Of a stretch of 40,798 nucleotides of DNA, positions 25,537 to 33,930 are shown piece after piece (the first letter of the stretch is position 1; each line of letters starts with the position of its first letter). The position numbers and the translations under genes are program-made. The notes below the pieces were generated by a model. The model was not told the DNA's origin, did not search any database, and worked only from the letters and a program-made list of their open reading frames with translations. Source of the DNA: a virus; IMG/VR virus record IMGVR_UViG_3300023118_000003, positions 1 through 40,798 of that record; one strand, given 5' to 3'.

Positions 25537-28003
25537 GGGTAGCAGTGAATAGCTTCCCTTTGGTATTAACAGGGGTCTTTTTCTGGTAATTATTCTCGAA
25601 TTTAGCTCCGTGGTGATCACAGTATGCCGCAATAGCATCGTATATTTTCTTAGCCCCGGGCTGATACGATTTTGGTACATTGTTTTCATCATAATAGGTG
25701 AATAGTTGCTTTTTAAAGTCTTCGTTGCTTACCCATCCCGATTCCATCCAATCGCTGTAATTCTCAGTAATGAACTCGGTTATATTCGATCCGTAGGTCT
25801 GCTCAAACTGCTTTTGCCACCCGCCGCTGGTAAGTATAGGGGAGCTTAATTTTCGTTCTGCTTTTAGCCACGCCTGAGCTGCCAGGGCCATAAAAGTATC
25901 GTAGCCACCCCAATCTTCGGCGGTCCAGTCGTTGGGGAAGTGGCAGCCCTTATAGTATGCATCAACGCCACCGGAACGTGTGAAGAAGTCGGTAAATTCT
26001 ATTGGCTTAATGCGGCGCTTAAGTCCGCCGTCTTTTATTTCGTAGCTGAAATTAGTGGATATTAAAAACTTGCACATCTGGTCCGGGGTGATGATGTACT
26101 CGTTTATAAAAAGCTTTTTCATAACGCTGCTGCCGGTACTGAGCTCTTTTAAAAATGAGAAATCAAAAGATTTTGGCACATCGCTTACGCAAAATATTTT
26201 TTGAAAGTTCCATGACTGCATAAAGCGCTCATCGTATTTTACCTGGCTACCCGGCTTGTTTAGTATGCTGGTTATCCGGCTTAGCAGGCTGCTGAAGATG
26301 TTTTTTCCGCTACCACCCCCGTCTTTTGGATTCGGGCATTGCTCACTGAGCACTACAATATAGCCGGCAGTTTCGTCTTTAAATTCATGCACAAGGTATC
26401 CAACGGTCTGCAACAGGTATTCGCTGAGGCCGATAGCTTTTTCTATGAAGTCCACAAATTTACCAGCATCGCACTGAATATAATCCCGGGAATGTATGGC
26501 TGAAGACCAAACGAGGCGGTTAGGCGGGTATTCCTGAAGTTCATAGCCTGTAGCCGTTGTAAGTAGCATGCCATTGTTGTAAAATTTATAGCATTCTGTT
26601 CGGGTATCTTCAATAATATTTCCGGTCTGCAGCAGTTGCAACCGGCTTATGGTGAACTTACCATGCCGCTCTATAAAGGCCTCATAAGAATTGCAGATAC
26701 GTATGTATTCGTCGCCGTCCTCCTCACGGATGTAATCTTTCATTGCATCAAAGAAATCGCGCGGGGTGCGGTTGTAGATAAGGTTGGCAAGTATTTGCAC
26801 GGGTTCATCGTTGTGCACCTTATACCCCAACCCATCGGCCACGGTATAAAGCCGTTCCCGGTCAATTTGAATGGTACCTTTCTCTGGATCTTCAAACCAA
26901 AATATACCGTGTGGGTGATCAGTAGCCATCTTTTGACTTATAGCAACATGCAAGGCGGCGGCGTGCGGGCTGGCATTTGGCGGCAGGTTACGGCCGGCAG
27001 CTGCTGTTTTTTTGGCTATGCGCTCTTCAACCTGCTGTTTTATCCGGCCGTAACCCCGCTGTACGAGGTAAGCATATGTTTTTTTACGGTCGCCCCCGTG
27101 AGCAAGCGTGCTGAGTAGGATGGCAGGCGTATAACCGTGGCTTTCTTCCAGTTCAGTACTGGAGGTAAAGCAATAGAAAAATCGCTTTTCGGTATTGAAC
27201 GACATAGATATGCCGGTTGTTTTACCTGGCCGCGTGTACCAACGGAATCTACCGCGCTCTTTACACAGTTCCCATCCGAGCTCGCTGGCCAGGGTATCGG
27301 GATTGCAGGTGGCGTTAAAGTGTTCAAAGGGATTTTCATCATAGTACTGGTTATCATGCTGGGTGGGCTTGTACTCTTTCTTTATCGTTACAATCCGGCT
27401 GAAAGACTTGCAAAGACTTATAAGACTTGCCCGGTCTGCCTGGCTAATGGTTGGTATTGGACGGTCAAAATGTACGCTGTAGCCCATAGCAGGCGGTGCC
27501 ACAACGTAACCGCCCTCACCACGGGTTTCGATGAAGTTATAAGTCTTGTTCTTTGGGCGCAGGGCAAGTTCCGCATCGTCAGCAGGACGTCCGGCAAGTT
27601 TATTATTACCCTCTACACCTTCGGCGCAGCGGTATAGTATATGATACCCGCCTGATGGCGTTTTGTGAATACGCAAGATTGCCCACAGTTCCGGGTAAAG
27701 CTCCGAAATAGCGGTAAACAGATCCGCATCTACTCCGGGCAGGTACTTCACATCAATATCAATAATCTCAAGGTTACCCGATACCTTGCCGCCAATAAGC
27801 CCCACGGCGTTCGTATTGTTTTCCTCCATCTCAAACCATAGCTGTTGCTCGGTTATATGTTCCCGCTGGTACTTTTTCCACCCGGTACCGTAGGGTGTTT
27901 TGGCCTCGCGTTTTTCGTCGGGCTTGTCGCGTACCGGGATAACGCTTACCCCATTCTCTAAATAATACTTAACCTGCTGCCATACGGCTTGTAGTGTGCT
28001 CAT
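25532..28003 (-). CDS. bifunctional prim-pol/D5-like primase-helicase (823 aa)
   Basis: Main replication protein. The N-terminal ~200 residues form a prim-pol domain: VSVIPV and TPYGTGWK near residues 19-42, catalytic-type IDID (Asp82, Asp84), GGYHILYR with His121, and ETRGEGGYVVAPP near 159-171. Residues about 350-480 contain an origin-binding or D5_N-like linker. The helicase part carries Walker A DGGGSGKN (residues 561-568) and a Walker B-like IFCVSDV, followed by STGSS. It makes primers and unwinds DNA, as in plasmid- and phage-type D5 proteins. Its 3' end runs into the GGTTACC array, so the gene and origin candidate are adjacent. Confidence 0.9.
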   Translation of the reverse strand: MSTLQAVWQQVKYYLENGVSVIPVRDKPDEKREAKTPYGTGWKKYQREHITEQQLWFEMEENNTNAVGLIGGKVSGNLEIIDIDVKYLPGVDADLFTAISELYPELWAILRIHKTPSGGYHILYRCAEGVEGNNKLAGRPADDAELALRPKNKTYNFIETRGEGGYVVAPPAMGYSVHFDRPIPTISQADRASLISLCKSFSRIVTIKKEYKPTQHDNQYYDENPFEHFNATCNPDTLASELGWELCKERGRFRWYTRPGKTTGISMSFNTEKRFFYCFTSSTELEESHGYTPAILLSTLAHGGDRKKTYAYLVQRGYGRIKQQVEERIAKKTAAAGRNLPPNASPHAAALHVAISQKMATDHPHGIFWFEDPEKGTIQIDRERLYTVADGLGYKVHNDEPVQILANLIYNRTPRDFFDAMKDYIREEDGDEYIRICNSYEAFIERHGKFTISRLQLLQTGNIIEDTRTECYKFYNNGMLLTTATGYELQEYPPNRLVWSSAIHSRDYIQCDAGKFVDFIEKAIGLSEYLLQTVGYLVHEFKDETAGYIVVLSEQCPNPKDGGGSGKNIFSSLLSRITSILNKPGSQVKYDERFMQSWNFQKIFCVSDVPKSFDFSFLKELSTGSSVMKKLFINEYIITPDQMCKFLISTNFSYEIKDGGLKRRIKPIEFTDFFTRSGGVDAYYKGCHFPNDWTAEDWGGYDTFMALAAQAWLKAERKLSSPILTSGGWQKQFEQTYGSNITEFITENYSDWMESGWVSNEDFKKQLFTYYDENNVPKSYQPGAKKIYDAIAAYCDHHGAKFENNYQKKTPVNTKGKLFTATR

Positions 28004-28017
28004 AAGTTAGTTTATGT

Positions 28018-29502
28018 TTAACGTAGTGTTATGTCAGTAAATTCTATTTTTTCGGCCCCGGCCTTTGGTGTGGCGTGCCATAGCCAACCGGAATTATATC
28101 CCATTGCTGCGCCATATTGCTCCAGGTATTCAGGATTAACTTGTTGCGTTATTGCTTTTGCCACCCTGGCAGCAAACGGCTTTTTATTTTTCAACCGGGC
28201 GTACATGGCGAGCTCGTGCGGCTGCAGGCTCGATATTTTCCGGCCTATTAAGGTACGGTAAGCGGCGGTAAGTTCAATTAATTTTGTCTGTTCCTGATCC
28301 TCTCTGGTAGGTTCGAGTGGTTGCCAATTATACCCACAGTTACGACAAACCGTAACGCTTACCGGGTTTATATAGTCACACTCCGGGCAATTCTTAACAG
28401 GGGCTACACCGTCTTTTTTCTTTGGCGCCGTGTTCCACAACTTCCCCCAATCAACAGCTGCATCCCACAGTCCATGACGGGTGTAATTGCCGCCATAATC
28501 AAGAACCGTGAATGTTGACTTACCCGGACTGGTCCGGCTACCGCGGCCAATCATCTGCAGATACAGTGGCCGGCTGGTAGTGGCCCTCTGAAGTATAACC
28601 AGGTCTATGGCCGGGAAATCCCATCCTTTTGTAAGGATGCCCACAGATACACATATATTTATTGGGCCATCTATGAACTGTGCCATATCGTAGGATTGTT
28701 CTGCGGCATGAACCTTACTATGTACCCTTATGCAGGTTATACCGGCGGCGTGCAACTCATTAAAGGTATCATCGCAATGTTTTATAGAGCTTGTAAATAT
28801 TACAGCCTTTCTGTAAGGCATGGTTGAAAGGTCTGTAATAAGTCCATCGTAAACTTTACGGCTTTCAAATACCGCCTGCTGGCTTTCCTCTGTAAATTCA
28901 CCGTTCTTTATTTTTAAATCGTCAAGGTTGGCTGAAACCCGGGCAAAATGTTGGTAGGGGCACAGGAAGCCATCTGTAATTAATTCGTCCGGCTGAGGCC
29001 CGATAACAATACCCTGATATAGTAATGGCAGGTGTTTGGCAAATTTAAAATCGGGCGTAGCGGTGAAGCCGATAAGCATGGCACCTGGAATGAACTGTTG
29101 CAGTAATTTAGTTGGCGTGCCTATATGCGCTTCATCATTTATGATGAGCAGTTTACCAACTGCTGCTATCTGTTGAAACTGAGCAATCATTTTCGGTCGG
29201 CGGGCGAGTGTTTGAGCCATACCTACATAAACATTTCCCGGTTGAATAAACCCATCCTTAACGGATGCTTCTATATTTCCGGTATCAGGTATTTCACCTG
29301 TTAATTGACGGTAAATTTTTGATGCCTCGGTGAGTATAAGTACCGTGAAGCCTTTTGAATGAGCCCTATTGGCAAGGTAAATAAAGGTTTTTGTTTTTCC
29401 GCTGCCTGTTGCTGCGCACGCAACAATTTGTTTCAAACTACCCAATAATTTTACAATCTGGTCGGCAAATTTTTGCTGATAAGGACGCAGGGTGAACGAC
29501 AT
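28018..29502 (-). CDS. SF2 DEAD/DEAH-type helicase with C-terminal zinc ribbon (494 aa)
   Basis: ATP-dependent helicase. Motifs: Q-like start RPYQQKFADQI, Walker A ATGSGKT (residues 31-37), DEAH (123-126), FTATP motif III, and motif VI QMIGRGSRTSPGKS. Near the C-terminus there is CPECDY and CRNCGYNW, a four-Cys zinc ribbon. The frame is open to 29556, but ATG at 29502 gives the normal domain start (MSFTLRPYQQ), while the extension would read through a GC-rich hairpin. Role probably in replication or recombination of phage DNA, next to the primase gene. Confidence 0.88.
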   Translation of the reverse strand: MSFTLRPYQQKFADQIVKLLGSLKQIVACAATGSGKTKTFIYLANRAHSKGFTVLILTEASKIYRQLTGEIPDTGNIEASVKDGFIQPGNVYVGMAQTLARRPKMIAQFQQIAAVGKLLIINDEAHIGTPTKLLQQFIPGAMLIGFTATPDFKFAKHLPLLYQGIVIGPQPDELITDGFLCPYQHFARVSANLDDLKIKNGEFTEESQQAVFESRKVYDGLITDLSTMPYRKAVIFTSSIKHCDDTFNELHAAGITCIRVHSKVHAAEQSYDMAQFIDGPINICVSVGILTKGWDFPAIDLVILQRATTSRPLYLQMIGRGSRTSPGKSTFTVLDYGGNYTRHGLWDAAVDWGKLWNTAPKKKDGVAPVKNCPECDYINPVSVTVCRNCGYNWQPLEPTREDQEQTKLIELTAAYRTLIGRKISSLQPHELAMYARLKNKKPFAARVAKAITQQVNPEYLEQYGAAMGYNSGWLWHATPKAGAEKIEFTDITLR

Positions 29503-29546
29503 AAATAAAAATAGCCCCCGAAAGCGTAGAGGACTTAACGGGGGCT
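29502..29546 (-). terminator. GC-rich hairpin with T-rich run just before the helicase ATG (terminator/attenuator)
   Basis: Read leftward, AGCCCCCG pairs with CGGGGGCT (29546-29539 with 29520-29513) across an 18-base loop, followed by an ATTTTTATTT run that ends at the helicase start codon. It has the form of an intrinsic terminator, yet lies between a candidate promoter (29613-29644) and the helicase gene, so it may be an attenuator. Confidence 0.5.
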
Positions 29547-29612
29547 TAAAAAGCAAAGTGAATAAAATTCATTATTGTGGGCCTCTACCTCCGCATTAAT
29601 GAATTGCAGTAC

Positions 29613-29644
29613 CAAAGGTAAGCAGTTGTTGTTAAACCGCCAAC
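29613..29644 (-). promoter_or_regulatory. candidate leftward promoter upstream of the helicase
   Basis: Leftward TACCTTTG (29620-29613) matches the -7 element TAnnTTTG, and GTTG (29644-29641) lies 20 bases upstream where -33 TTTG is expected. It would start a transcript around 29606, upstream of the terminator-like hairpin. One mismatch at -33 lowers confidence. Confidence 0.4.
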
Positions 29645-29645
29645 A

Positions 29646-29936
29646 TCAAAATGGCAGGTCGTCAACTTCGGCCATGTTCCCTGCCTGCGGCGCCGCTTGG
29701 CCCGGTTTGTAATCATCAACTGCCAGGTACAGTTTCCCATCACGCGAGGTTAAGCCCTGGACCTTCAGCTGCTTTTCTCCATTGTATTCACTGAGGAGTT
29801 CGGGGTTATCTTTGCAGAATTTTACCAATGCGTTCAGGGTGATAGCCATAGAGAACTTTACGAAGTCCGGCGCATTGGGATGTCGAGCGAATACGCGCAA
29901 TCCTTCAGGTAGTTTTTTTTCGTTTGCCATTTTCAT
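29646..29936 (-). CDS. SSB-like protein with acidic DDLPF tip (96 aa)
   Basis: Short protein with a beta/alpha core (EGLRVFARHPNAPDFVKFSM, then KQLKVQGLTSRDGKLYLAVD), a Pro/Gly/Ala linker and a C-terminal VDDLPF. The acidic tip ending in Pro-Phe is the hallmark of single-stranded DNA-binding proteins, where it docks partner proteins. The core is not an obvious canonical OB fold, so this may be a divergent or alternative SSB. It sits in the replication cluster. An internal start at 29930 is also possible. Confidence 0.65.
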   Translation of the reverse strand: MKMANEKKLPEGLRVFARHPNAPDFVKFSMAITLNALVKFCKDNPELLSEYNGEKQLKVQGLTSRDGKLYLAVDDYKPGQAAPQAGNMAEVDDLPF

Positions 29937-29988
29937 TTAAGACTGGATTACGCACCAGCATGCGTTAGTTGTGCCCGGTAGGGGGCGG

Positions 29989-30312
29989 TTAAAATAAGTT
30001 GATGTAATTAACTATAGGTATGCCTAATTCCTTGGATTTTTCTATCTCCTGTGACATCCCGTAAGATATTTTTTCTCCGGTAAGCCATAGTTCTTTAAAA
30101 ATGCCAGATTCAAGAATAGCCATGTCGTTTTTAATTCCCCTTTCGCGCTCTGAGGGTATGCTGTCATATAACGCTATAATATCGGCGTAATAAGGCGCCA
30201 ACGGAACGACATCATGATATTTCAAATTAATGGCACGTATGATCCTCGCTAAATCTTTCAAGTTGTTTTCTACGTCTCCACCTATTGGGTGTGCAATGTA
30301 TACGATTTTCAT
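29989..30312 (-). CDS. DUF4406/nucleoside 2-deoxyribosyltransferase-like protein (107 aa)
   Basis: Pattern: MKIVYIAHPIGGDVENNLKD at the N-terminus, VVPLAPYYADI, SERERGIKNDMAIL, ELWLTGEKISYGMSQEIEKS and a GIPIVNY end, matching the Rossmann-like group that includes DUF4406 and nucleoside 2-deoxyribosyltransferases. Known enzymes of the wider superfamily exchange bases on deoxynucleosides. Its neighbour is a DNA methyltransferase, so a role in nucleotide or DNA modification metabolism can be suggested but is not shown. Confidence 0.75.
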   Translation of the reverse strand: MKIVYIAHPIGGDVENNLKDLARIIRAINLKYHDVVPLAPYYADIIALYDSIPSERERGIKNDMAILESGIFKELWLTGEKISYGMSQEIEKSKELGIPIVNYINLF

Positions 30313-30321
30313 GTGTTTATT

Positions 30322-30984
30322 TTATTTAAATAGTAATTGTTGTGCTGTTTGTTCTTTGAACCGCTTACAGGCGGCGGTATAGTAATCGGCATCCAGTTCG
30401 CATCCTACGAAGTCAAGACCAGCCCTATGCGCCGCAATCGCGCTGGATCCGCTGCCTAAGTGGGTATCGAGGATGCGGTCACCGGGTTTGGCGTAATTGT
30501 CAAATATCCATTTATAAAGTCTAATCGGCTTTTCTGTTGGATGGATCCGCACTTGTTTATCTTTCATGTCATGCTGTATCATGCCATTCCATGTACTTTT
30601 AAACATCCTCAATCCTCGATTAAAGGAAGACCAAGCTAGTTCGCAGTCGCTGAAGTTATTATCACCATTGTCTTTATCCCAAACTATCCAGCCAGAACTT
30701 TGGGCTAAATTATTAGTAAAATAATTCCCACCCCAAACGATTTGATTCTTACTTACTCTAAACAACTCACTCCAGTAAGCATCTGAAGGTATATTTAAAT
30801 CCCAGTCTTTTGATGCATAGTTTTTCTTTTTTGCAGCGGCATTGCCATATTGCTGGCCAGCCATTTTACCAGCTTTATTTGCATGATTTATCCCATACGG
30901 CGGATCTACTACGGCCAAATCAAACGCCTTATCCGGCAAGGTGGCCATGTAGGCCATACAGTCGGTGTTTAGCAGCTCTATCAT
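30322..30984 (-). CDS. site-specific DNA methyltransferase, N4/N6 type (220 aa)
   Basis: Catalytic DPPY (residues 27-30, VVDPPYGINH) lies near the N-terminus, and the SAM-binding motif ILDTHLGSGSSAIAAHRAG lies near the C-terminus, the order of beta-class amino-methyltransferases. A HPTEKP box precedes it, as is common in this family. No partner restriction enzyme was seen nearby, so it is an orphan enzyme, probably protecting phage DNA from host restriction or marking it. It is coupled to the upstream gene by an ATGA overlap. Confidence 0.88.
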   Translation of the reverse strand: MIELLNTDCMAYMATLPDKAFDLAVVDPPYGINHANKAGKMAGQQYGNAAAKKKNYASKDWDLNIPSDAYWSELFRVSKNQIVWGGNYFTNNLAQSSGWIVWDKDNGDNNFSDCELAWSSFNRGLRMFKSTWNGMIQHDMKDKQVRIHPTEKPIRLYKWIFDNYAKPGDRILDTHLGSGSSAIAAHRAGLDFVGCELDADYYTAACKRFKEQTAQQLLFK

Positions 30985-31268
30985 GACGGTATATTTTCAT
31001 CACCCATAAACTGCTGCACGTGCCTGTCAATGGTCGGCACACCTGTTACGCGGTGCTCACATTCGAGCACCAATATGCAGTATGCCTGGTGAACGTTTTC
31101 AGTGAGTACGTGCCGGATGATGTAGTGGTATTCCTCGCGGGTGCCATCTCGGCGTATGATCATATTATCACCGGGCTGGTATGAGCTGTCGCGCTTCATG
31201 CAAAGTACCGCTATAGCCTGCAGTGGTGTTTTCTGGTCGATAATTTCAAGGTGTGTTATTTGTTGCAT
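30981..31268 (-). CDS. small DUF3850/ASCH-like protein (95 aa)
   Basis: The beginning THLEIIDQKTPLQAIA, then YQPGDNMIIRRDGTREEYHY and AYCILVLECE, resembles the PUA-like DUF3850 pattern (hydrophobic start, xYxxGD, and a late beta strand). The match is moderate. Such proteins may bind RNA or modified bases, but no function is known. Translational coupling with the methyltransferase suggests related expression. Confidence 0.6.
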   Translation of the reverse strand: MQQITHLEIIDQKTPLQAIAVLCMKRDSSYQPGDNMIIRRDGTREEYHYIIRHVLTENVHQAYCILVLECEHRVTGVPTIDRHVQQFMGDENIPS

Positions 31269-31972
31269 TGTTTTATCAGGTTTAAATTGTGAGTAATAGC
31301 TTCGAGATGCCGGTCAATCTCGGCGAGGTATGGAGCAATGCCGTGGTCGGGGAGGCGGTACATGAGAAGGTCTATTTGACTATCCACTCCATCAGTACGC
31401 CAATAACCATCCAATGTGTATTTATTTCCACCTGCCTCTATTGGCTGCCTTTTATCTCTTGTATATGAAATATTGTCAAGCTTTACACCTGCCCGGGTGA
31501 CCGACTGCCATCCACCTTTACTGTACTCATCCCAATTGAACGGTAGGCGTTCCGGCTGCTTTGGTTGCTCCGGCTGTTGAACCACTTCAGGTACCGTATT
31601 GGCTGCTATGAAGTCGGCAGCTGGGATGATGGTATATTCCTTGTCGAATTCTCCTCCCTTTTTAAAGGCATCGTCCTTATCACACATCAAAATGTTATAA
31701 TTGCTTGTTTCTAATCCATATCCCATTACAGTTAAACATTTAGTTTGCTGATCCTCGTTATTGCACTCCACCGCTACCTTCCTCCCCTTCAAGTCCTCCC
31801 ACTTCAGCGAGGCGGGGTATAGGAGGATGCAGTGTTCGGCCTGGACGGTAATCATGGCATCTATCCAGCATCCTCCCGGATCGGATATATCCACACCCGT
31901 AAAGATACCTTCAATAGTATTACCGTTCGGGTGGGTGTATTTTACCTTATCTCCTTTTACAAATTGTTCCAT
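31256..31972 (-). CDS. hypothetical protein (238 aa)
   Basis: The N-terminal 60 residues (KGDKVKYTHPNGNTIEGIFT) are beta-rich like a small SH3-type domain, followed by a Gln/Pro linker (VVQQPEQPKQPERLPFNWDE) and a C-terminal part with WRTDGVDSQIDLLMYRLPDH. No catalytic motif is visible. It overlaps both neighbours (13 and 16 bases), as usual in this compact region. Function is unknown. Confidence 0.65.
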   Translation of the reverse strand: MEQFVKGDKVKYTHPNGNTIEGIFTGVDISDPGGCWIDAMITVQAEHCILLYPASLKWEDLKGRKVAVECNNEDQQTKCLTVMGYGLETSNYNILMCDKDDAFKKGGEFDKEYTIIPAADFIAANTVPEVVQQPEQPKQPERLPFNWDEYSKGGWQSVTRAGVKLDNISYTRDKRQPIEAGGNKYTLDGYWRTDGVDSQIDLLMYRLPDHGIAPYLAEIDRHLEAITHNLNLIKQCNK

Positions 31973-32172
31973 ACTGTTTTAGTTGGTGTACCCATGTGGG
32001 CAGCGCACTTGCTGCCGCACATAGATTCGGTTAATGATAATTGTTTATTGCAGCCAAAGTGTGAGCATACCACCGGATCACTGCCCCGGAAATATAAATG
32101 CGACATGTCAACCTGGGGTATGTGATACTGCTTCACCGGGTAGGGATCGGGATAACGGCGACCTTTAGGCAT
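31957..32172 (-). CDS. small zinc-binding-type protein (71 aa)
   Basis: Cys and His residues are arranged as CSHFGCNKQ, then MCGSKCAAH. This gives a C-x4-C...C-x3-C-x2-H pattern typical of a zinc knuckle or treble clef. The start touches the upstream stop. No enzymatic HNH signature is complete. Function is unknown; DNA or protein contact is possible. Confidence 0.6.
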   Translation of the reverse strand: MPKGRRYPDPYPVKQYHIPQVDMSHLYFRGSDPVVCSHFGCNKQLSLTESMCGSKCAAHMGTPTKTVWNNL

Positions 32173-32657
32173 TATTTAGCTAAAGTTACTTTATATGAAG
32201 AAGTAGATGTTTTTGAAGGGGGGTACACTTTGTAGGTGTCTCCAGTTTCTTCATCCGTTACCAACATTCCAGATAGGGGTACTGTTTTTAACATTGCTTT
32301 TCTGGCTTCTACTTTTTCAGACAATACAACTGCCTGTTGCTCCATTATTAACAATAACTGATCTTCACAATTTGAAAAATCGTATTTTGTTCCGACTTCA
32401 GCCAGTTCAATTTTAGTTCCAGATGGAGTAGAAAATATCTTACCACTTTTAGCGACCTCATCTCGTACCAAAGCGATATATTCAGGCTGAGATTTAATTT
32501 CTTTTATAAAGTTCTCCATAGCCGCTACAGCCTCGGCGGCTTGTGTTACATAACCACTTTCCATCAAACCTTTTACAATGTTCTCAGCGGCTATCTTTAA
32601 TTGTGTTTTTGTGTACCCTGCTGTTATAGTTGGCAGTGCAAATTTTAATTGTTCCAT
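32172..32657 (-). CDS. hypothetical helical protein (161 aa)
   Basis: Mostly helical with an acidic and Ala-rich first half (GLMESGYVTQAAEAVAAMEN), then a stretch (SGKIFSTPSGTKIELAEVGT) and a C-terminal VTDEETGDTYKVYPPSKTST. It lies directly downstream of the RecA-like AAA gene (11 bases), where phages often keep recombination accessories. No family match that I can name with confidence. Confidence 0.65.
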   Translation of the reverse strand: MEQLKFALPTITAGYTKTQLKIAAENIVKGLMESGYVTQAAEAVAAMENFIKEIKSQPEYIALVRDEVAKSGKIFSTPSGTKIELAEVGTKYDFSNCEDQLLLIMEQQAVVLSEKVEARKAMLKTVPLSGMLVTDEETGDTYKVYPPSKTSTSSYKVTLAK

Positions 32658-32668
32658 ATGTTTGTTTT

Positions 32669-33559
32669 TTATTTGATTAGTGATAGTTTACCCTGCCCTT
32701 CCATCAGCGCCTTATCGAGTGCTGCGCGTTGGTCGGGTGCCCACAGGAATGCATTTATAGCCTTATCGAAGATATCAACCTCCCCTGCTGCCAAACGCTT
32801 AACGGTTGCATCCAAGGTGGCCTGACTGGCAACTTTGGGCAGGGATTGTGTTTGTGCTGTGGTAGTCGTGGTCGCCGGCACCTCAACCCCTGATTCGCAC
32901 CACTGCCTTATTAACTTGCCCGTATTTTCATCAACCGTAAACGCAGGCTTATCCATAAATAACCCGGTACGATCTTTTGAGGCTGTCGCATTATGGCGTT
33001 CGTCAATGTTAAAATTAACCGTTAGCTCGTATTCAAAACCTTCCCGGGTAACTTCTTTCAAGCCCGCTTTTTCAACCTTTACTTTACCGTCAACCTTTGT
33101 CATTTCGTAATCCTGTTTACGACGAACGGTAGTTATCACGTGGCACTTACTTTGCAAAATAGCGTCGATAAAAGATTGGTGCCTTGGGGTAACCTTAGCC
33201 CAATCCTGGTACTTGCCACCCAGTTTATCCATGATCTCCAGGCATCCGCCTTTACCATCCCACTCGTGCGTGATGCTATCTACAATAATAGCATCCATGC
33301 CCGCATCTTCGCATGCTTTAATTGCTTCAATGTAGCGTTCCGGAGTGTATGGCGGGTCGAGTTGAATGGTGTTGAAGTCGCCAAGGTGGGCATACAAAGA
33401 CGCGCTGCCATTTTCTGTATCAATTACGCCTATCTTCGACCAGTCCCCTACAAGACCGTAGGCTAATTTAAGTGCAGACATCGTTTTACCTCCGCCTGCA
33501 ACGGCAGACATACCAAGCCTTAGCTTAACTTTTTTTCTTGTTGCTTTTTGTAACTGCAT
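32669..33559 (-). CDS. RecA-like AAA ATPase (Sak4/AAA_24 type, 296 aa)
   Basis: Walker A GMSAVAGGGKT (residues 16-26), Walker B DAIIVDS (about residues 89-95), and downstream CHVITTVRRKQDYEM, which matches the beta strand after Walker B in RecA-like phage ATPases of the Sak4/AAA_24 type. Length fits. Such proteins promote strand annealing or recombination during phage replication. It is the first gene after the RHH-like regulator in the leftward unit; the C-terminal ~60 residues are a flexible linker plus helix. Confidence 0.82.
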   Translation of the reverse strand: MQLQKATRKKVKLRLGMSAVAGGGKTMSALKLAYGLVGDWSKIGVIDTENGSASLYAHLGDFNTIQLDPPYTPERYIEAIKACEDAGMDAIIVDSITHEWDGKGGCLEIMDKLGGKYQDWAKVTPRHQSFIDAILQSKCHVITTVRRKQDYEMTKVDGKVKVEKAGLKEVTREGFEYELTVNFNIDERHNATASKDRTGLFMDKPAFTVDENTGKLIRQWCESGVEVPATTTTTAQTQSLPKVASQATLDATVKRLAAGEVDIFDKAINAFLWAPDQRAALDKALMEGQGKLSLIK

Positions 33560-33634
33560 AATATTTATTTTGTTGGTTAATAATTTCGGTTATCGTCAGC
33601 GGCAACCGGATGAACTCGGTTAGGAAGGTGAGGA

Positions 33635-33784
33635 TTAGCATTCAGAAAGGGTTTTATAAAACGACCTTGATTTTTCGGCTAATTCTTTTCCGGTGTATTT
33701 TCGATCGAGCTTTCTTTTTACTTCTGCAGGAAGCCTGGTAGTTATTGTGGCCTTCATTACAGGCGCTTTCTTTTTGTTTGCCAT
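33635..33784 (-). CDS. small ribbon-helix-helix-like DNA-binding protein (49 aa)
   Basis: A short basic protein: MANKKKAPVMKATITTRLPA, then EVKRKLDRKYTGKELAEKSR and a C-terminal SFYKTLSEC. The strand-like KATITTRL followed by two predicted helices is the layout of ribbon-helix-helix regulators such as Arc and CopG. It is transcribed from a good promoter overlapped by GTAAAC repeats, consistent with autoregulation. It is the most likely regulator of the divergent 33.8 kb region. Confidence 0.65.
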   Translation of the reverse strand: MANKKKAPVMKATITTRLPAEVKRKLDRKYTGKELAEKSRSFYKTLSEC

Positions 33785-33798
33785 ATCAATTGTTTTCA

Positions 33799-33830
33799 CA
33801 AACCTATAAAACTATTTTGGAGTAAACAAA
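33799..33830 (-). promoter_or_regulatory. leftward promoter of the RHH-like gene and replication unit
   Basis: Leftward TTTG (33830-33827) as -33 and TAGGTTTG (33806-33799) as -7 are separated by 20 bases, an exact fit to the Bacteroidota consensus TTTG-N~20-TAnnTTTG. The expected start is near 33792, a few bases before the ATG at 33784, so the leader is very short. Confidence 0.7.
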
Positions 33831-33880
33831 TGTTTTTTTTTGTAAACTTTTATTTGGACATGTCGATTGTGGTGTTTACC
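33821..33880. promoter_or_regulatory. GTAAAC/GTTTAC operator-like repeats between divergent promoters
   Basis: AGTAAAC at 33821-33827 and TGTAAAC at 33841-33847 are in the same orientation exactly 20 bases apart; GTTTAC at 33874-33879 is inverted. The first overlaps the -33 of the leftward promoter and the last overlaps the -7 of the rightward candidate. This is a natural binding site for the divergently encoded RHH-like protein, by inference. The hexamer also occurs often elsewhere in the genome. Confidence 0.4.
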
Positions 33881-33884
33881 TTCA
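33853..33884 (+). promoter_or_regulatory. candidate rightward promoter of the exported-protein gene
   Basis: TTTG at 33853-33856 and TACCTTCA at 33877-33884 are spaced by 20 bases. The -7 box has two mismatches from TAnnTTTG in its last bases. Start near 33891 would give a leader of about 40 bases. Confidence 0.35.
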
Positions 33885-33930
33885 TATCCTAAACAAAAGC
33901 CGGCGGGCAATAACCGCGTAACCATTTATT

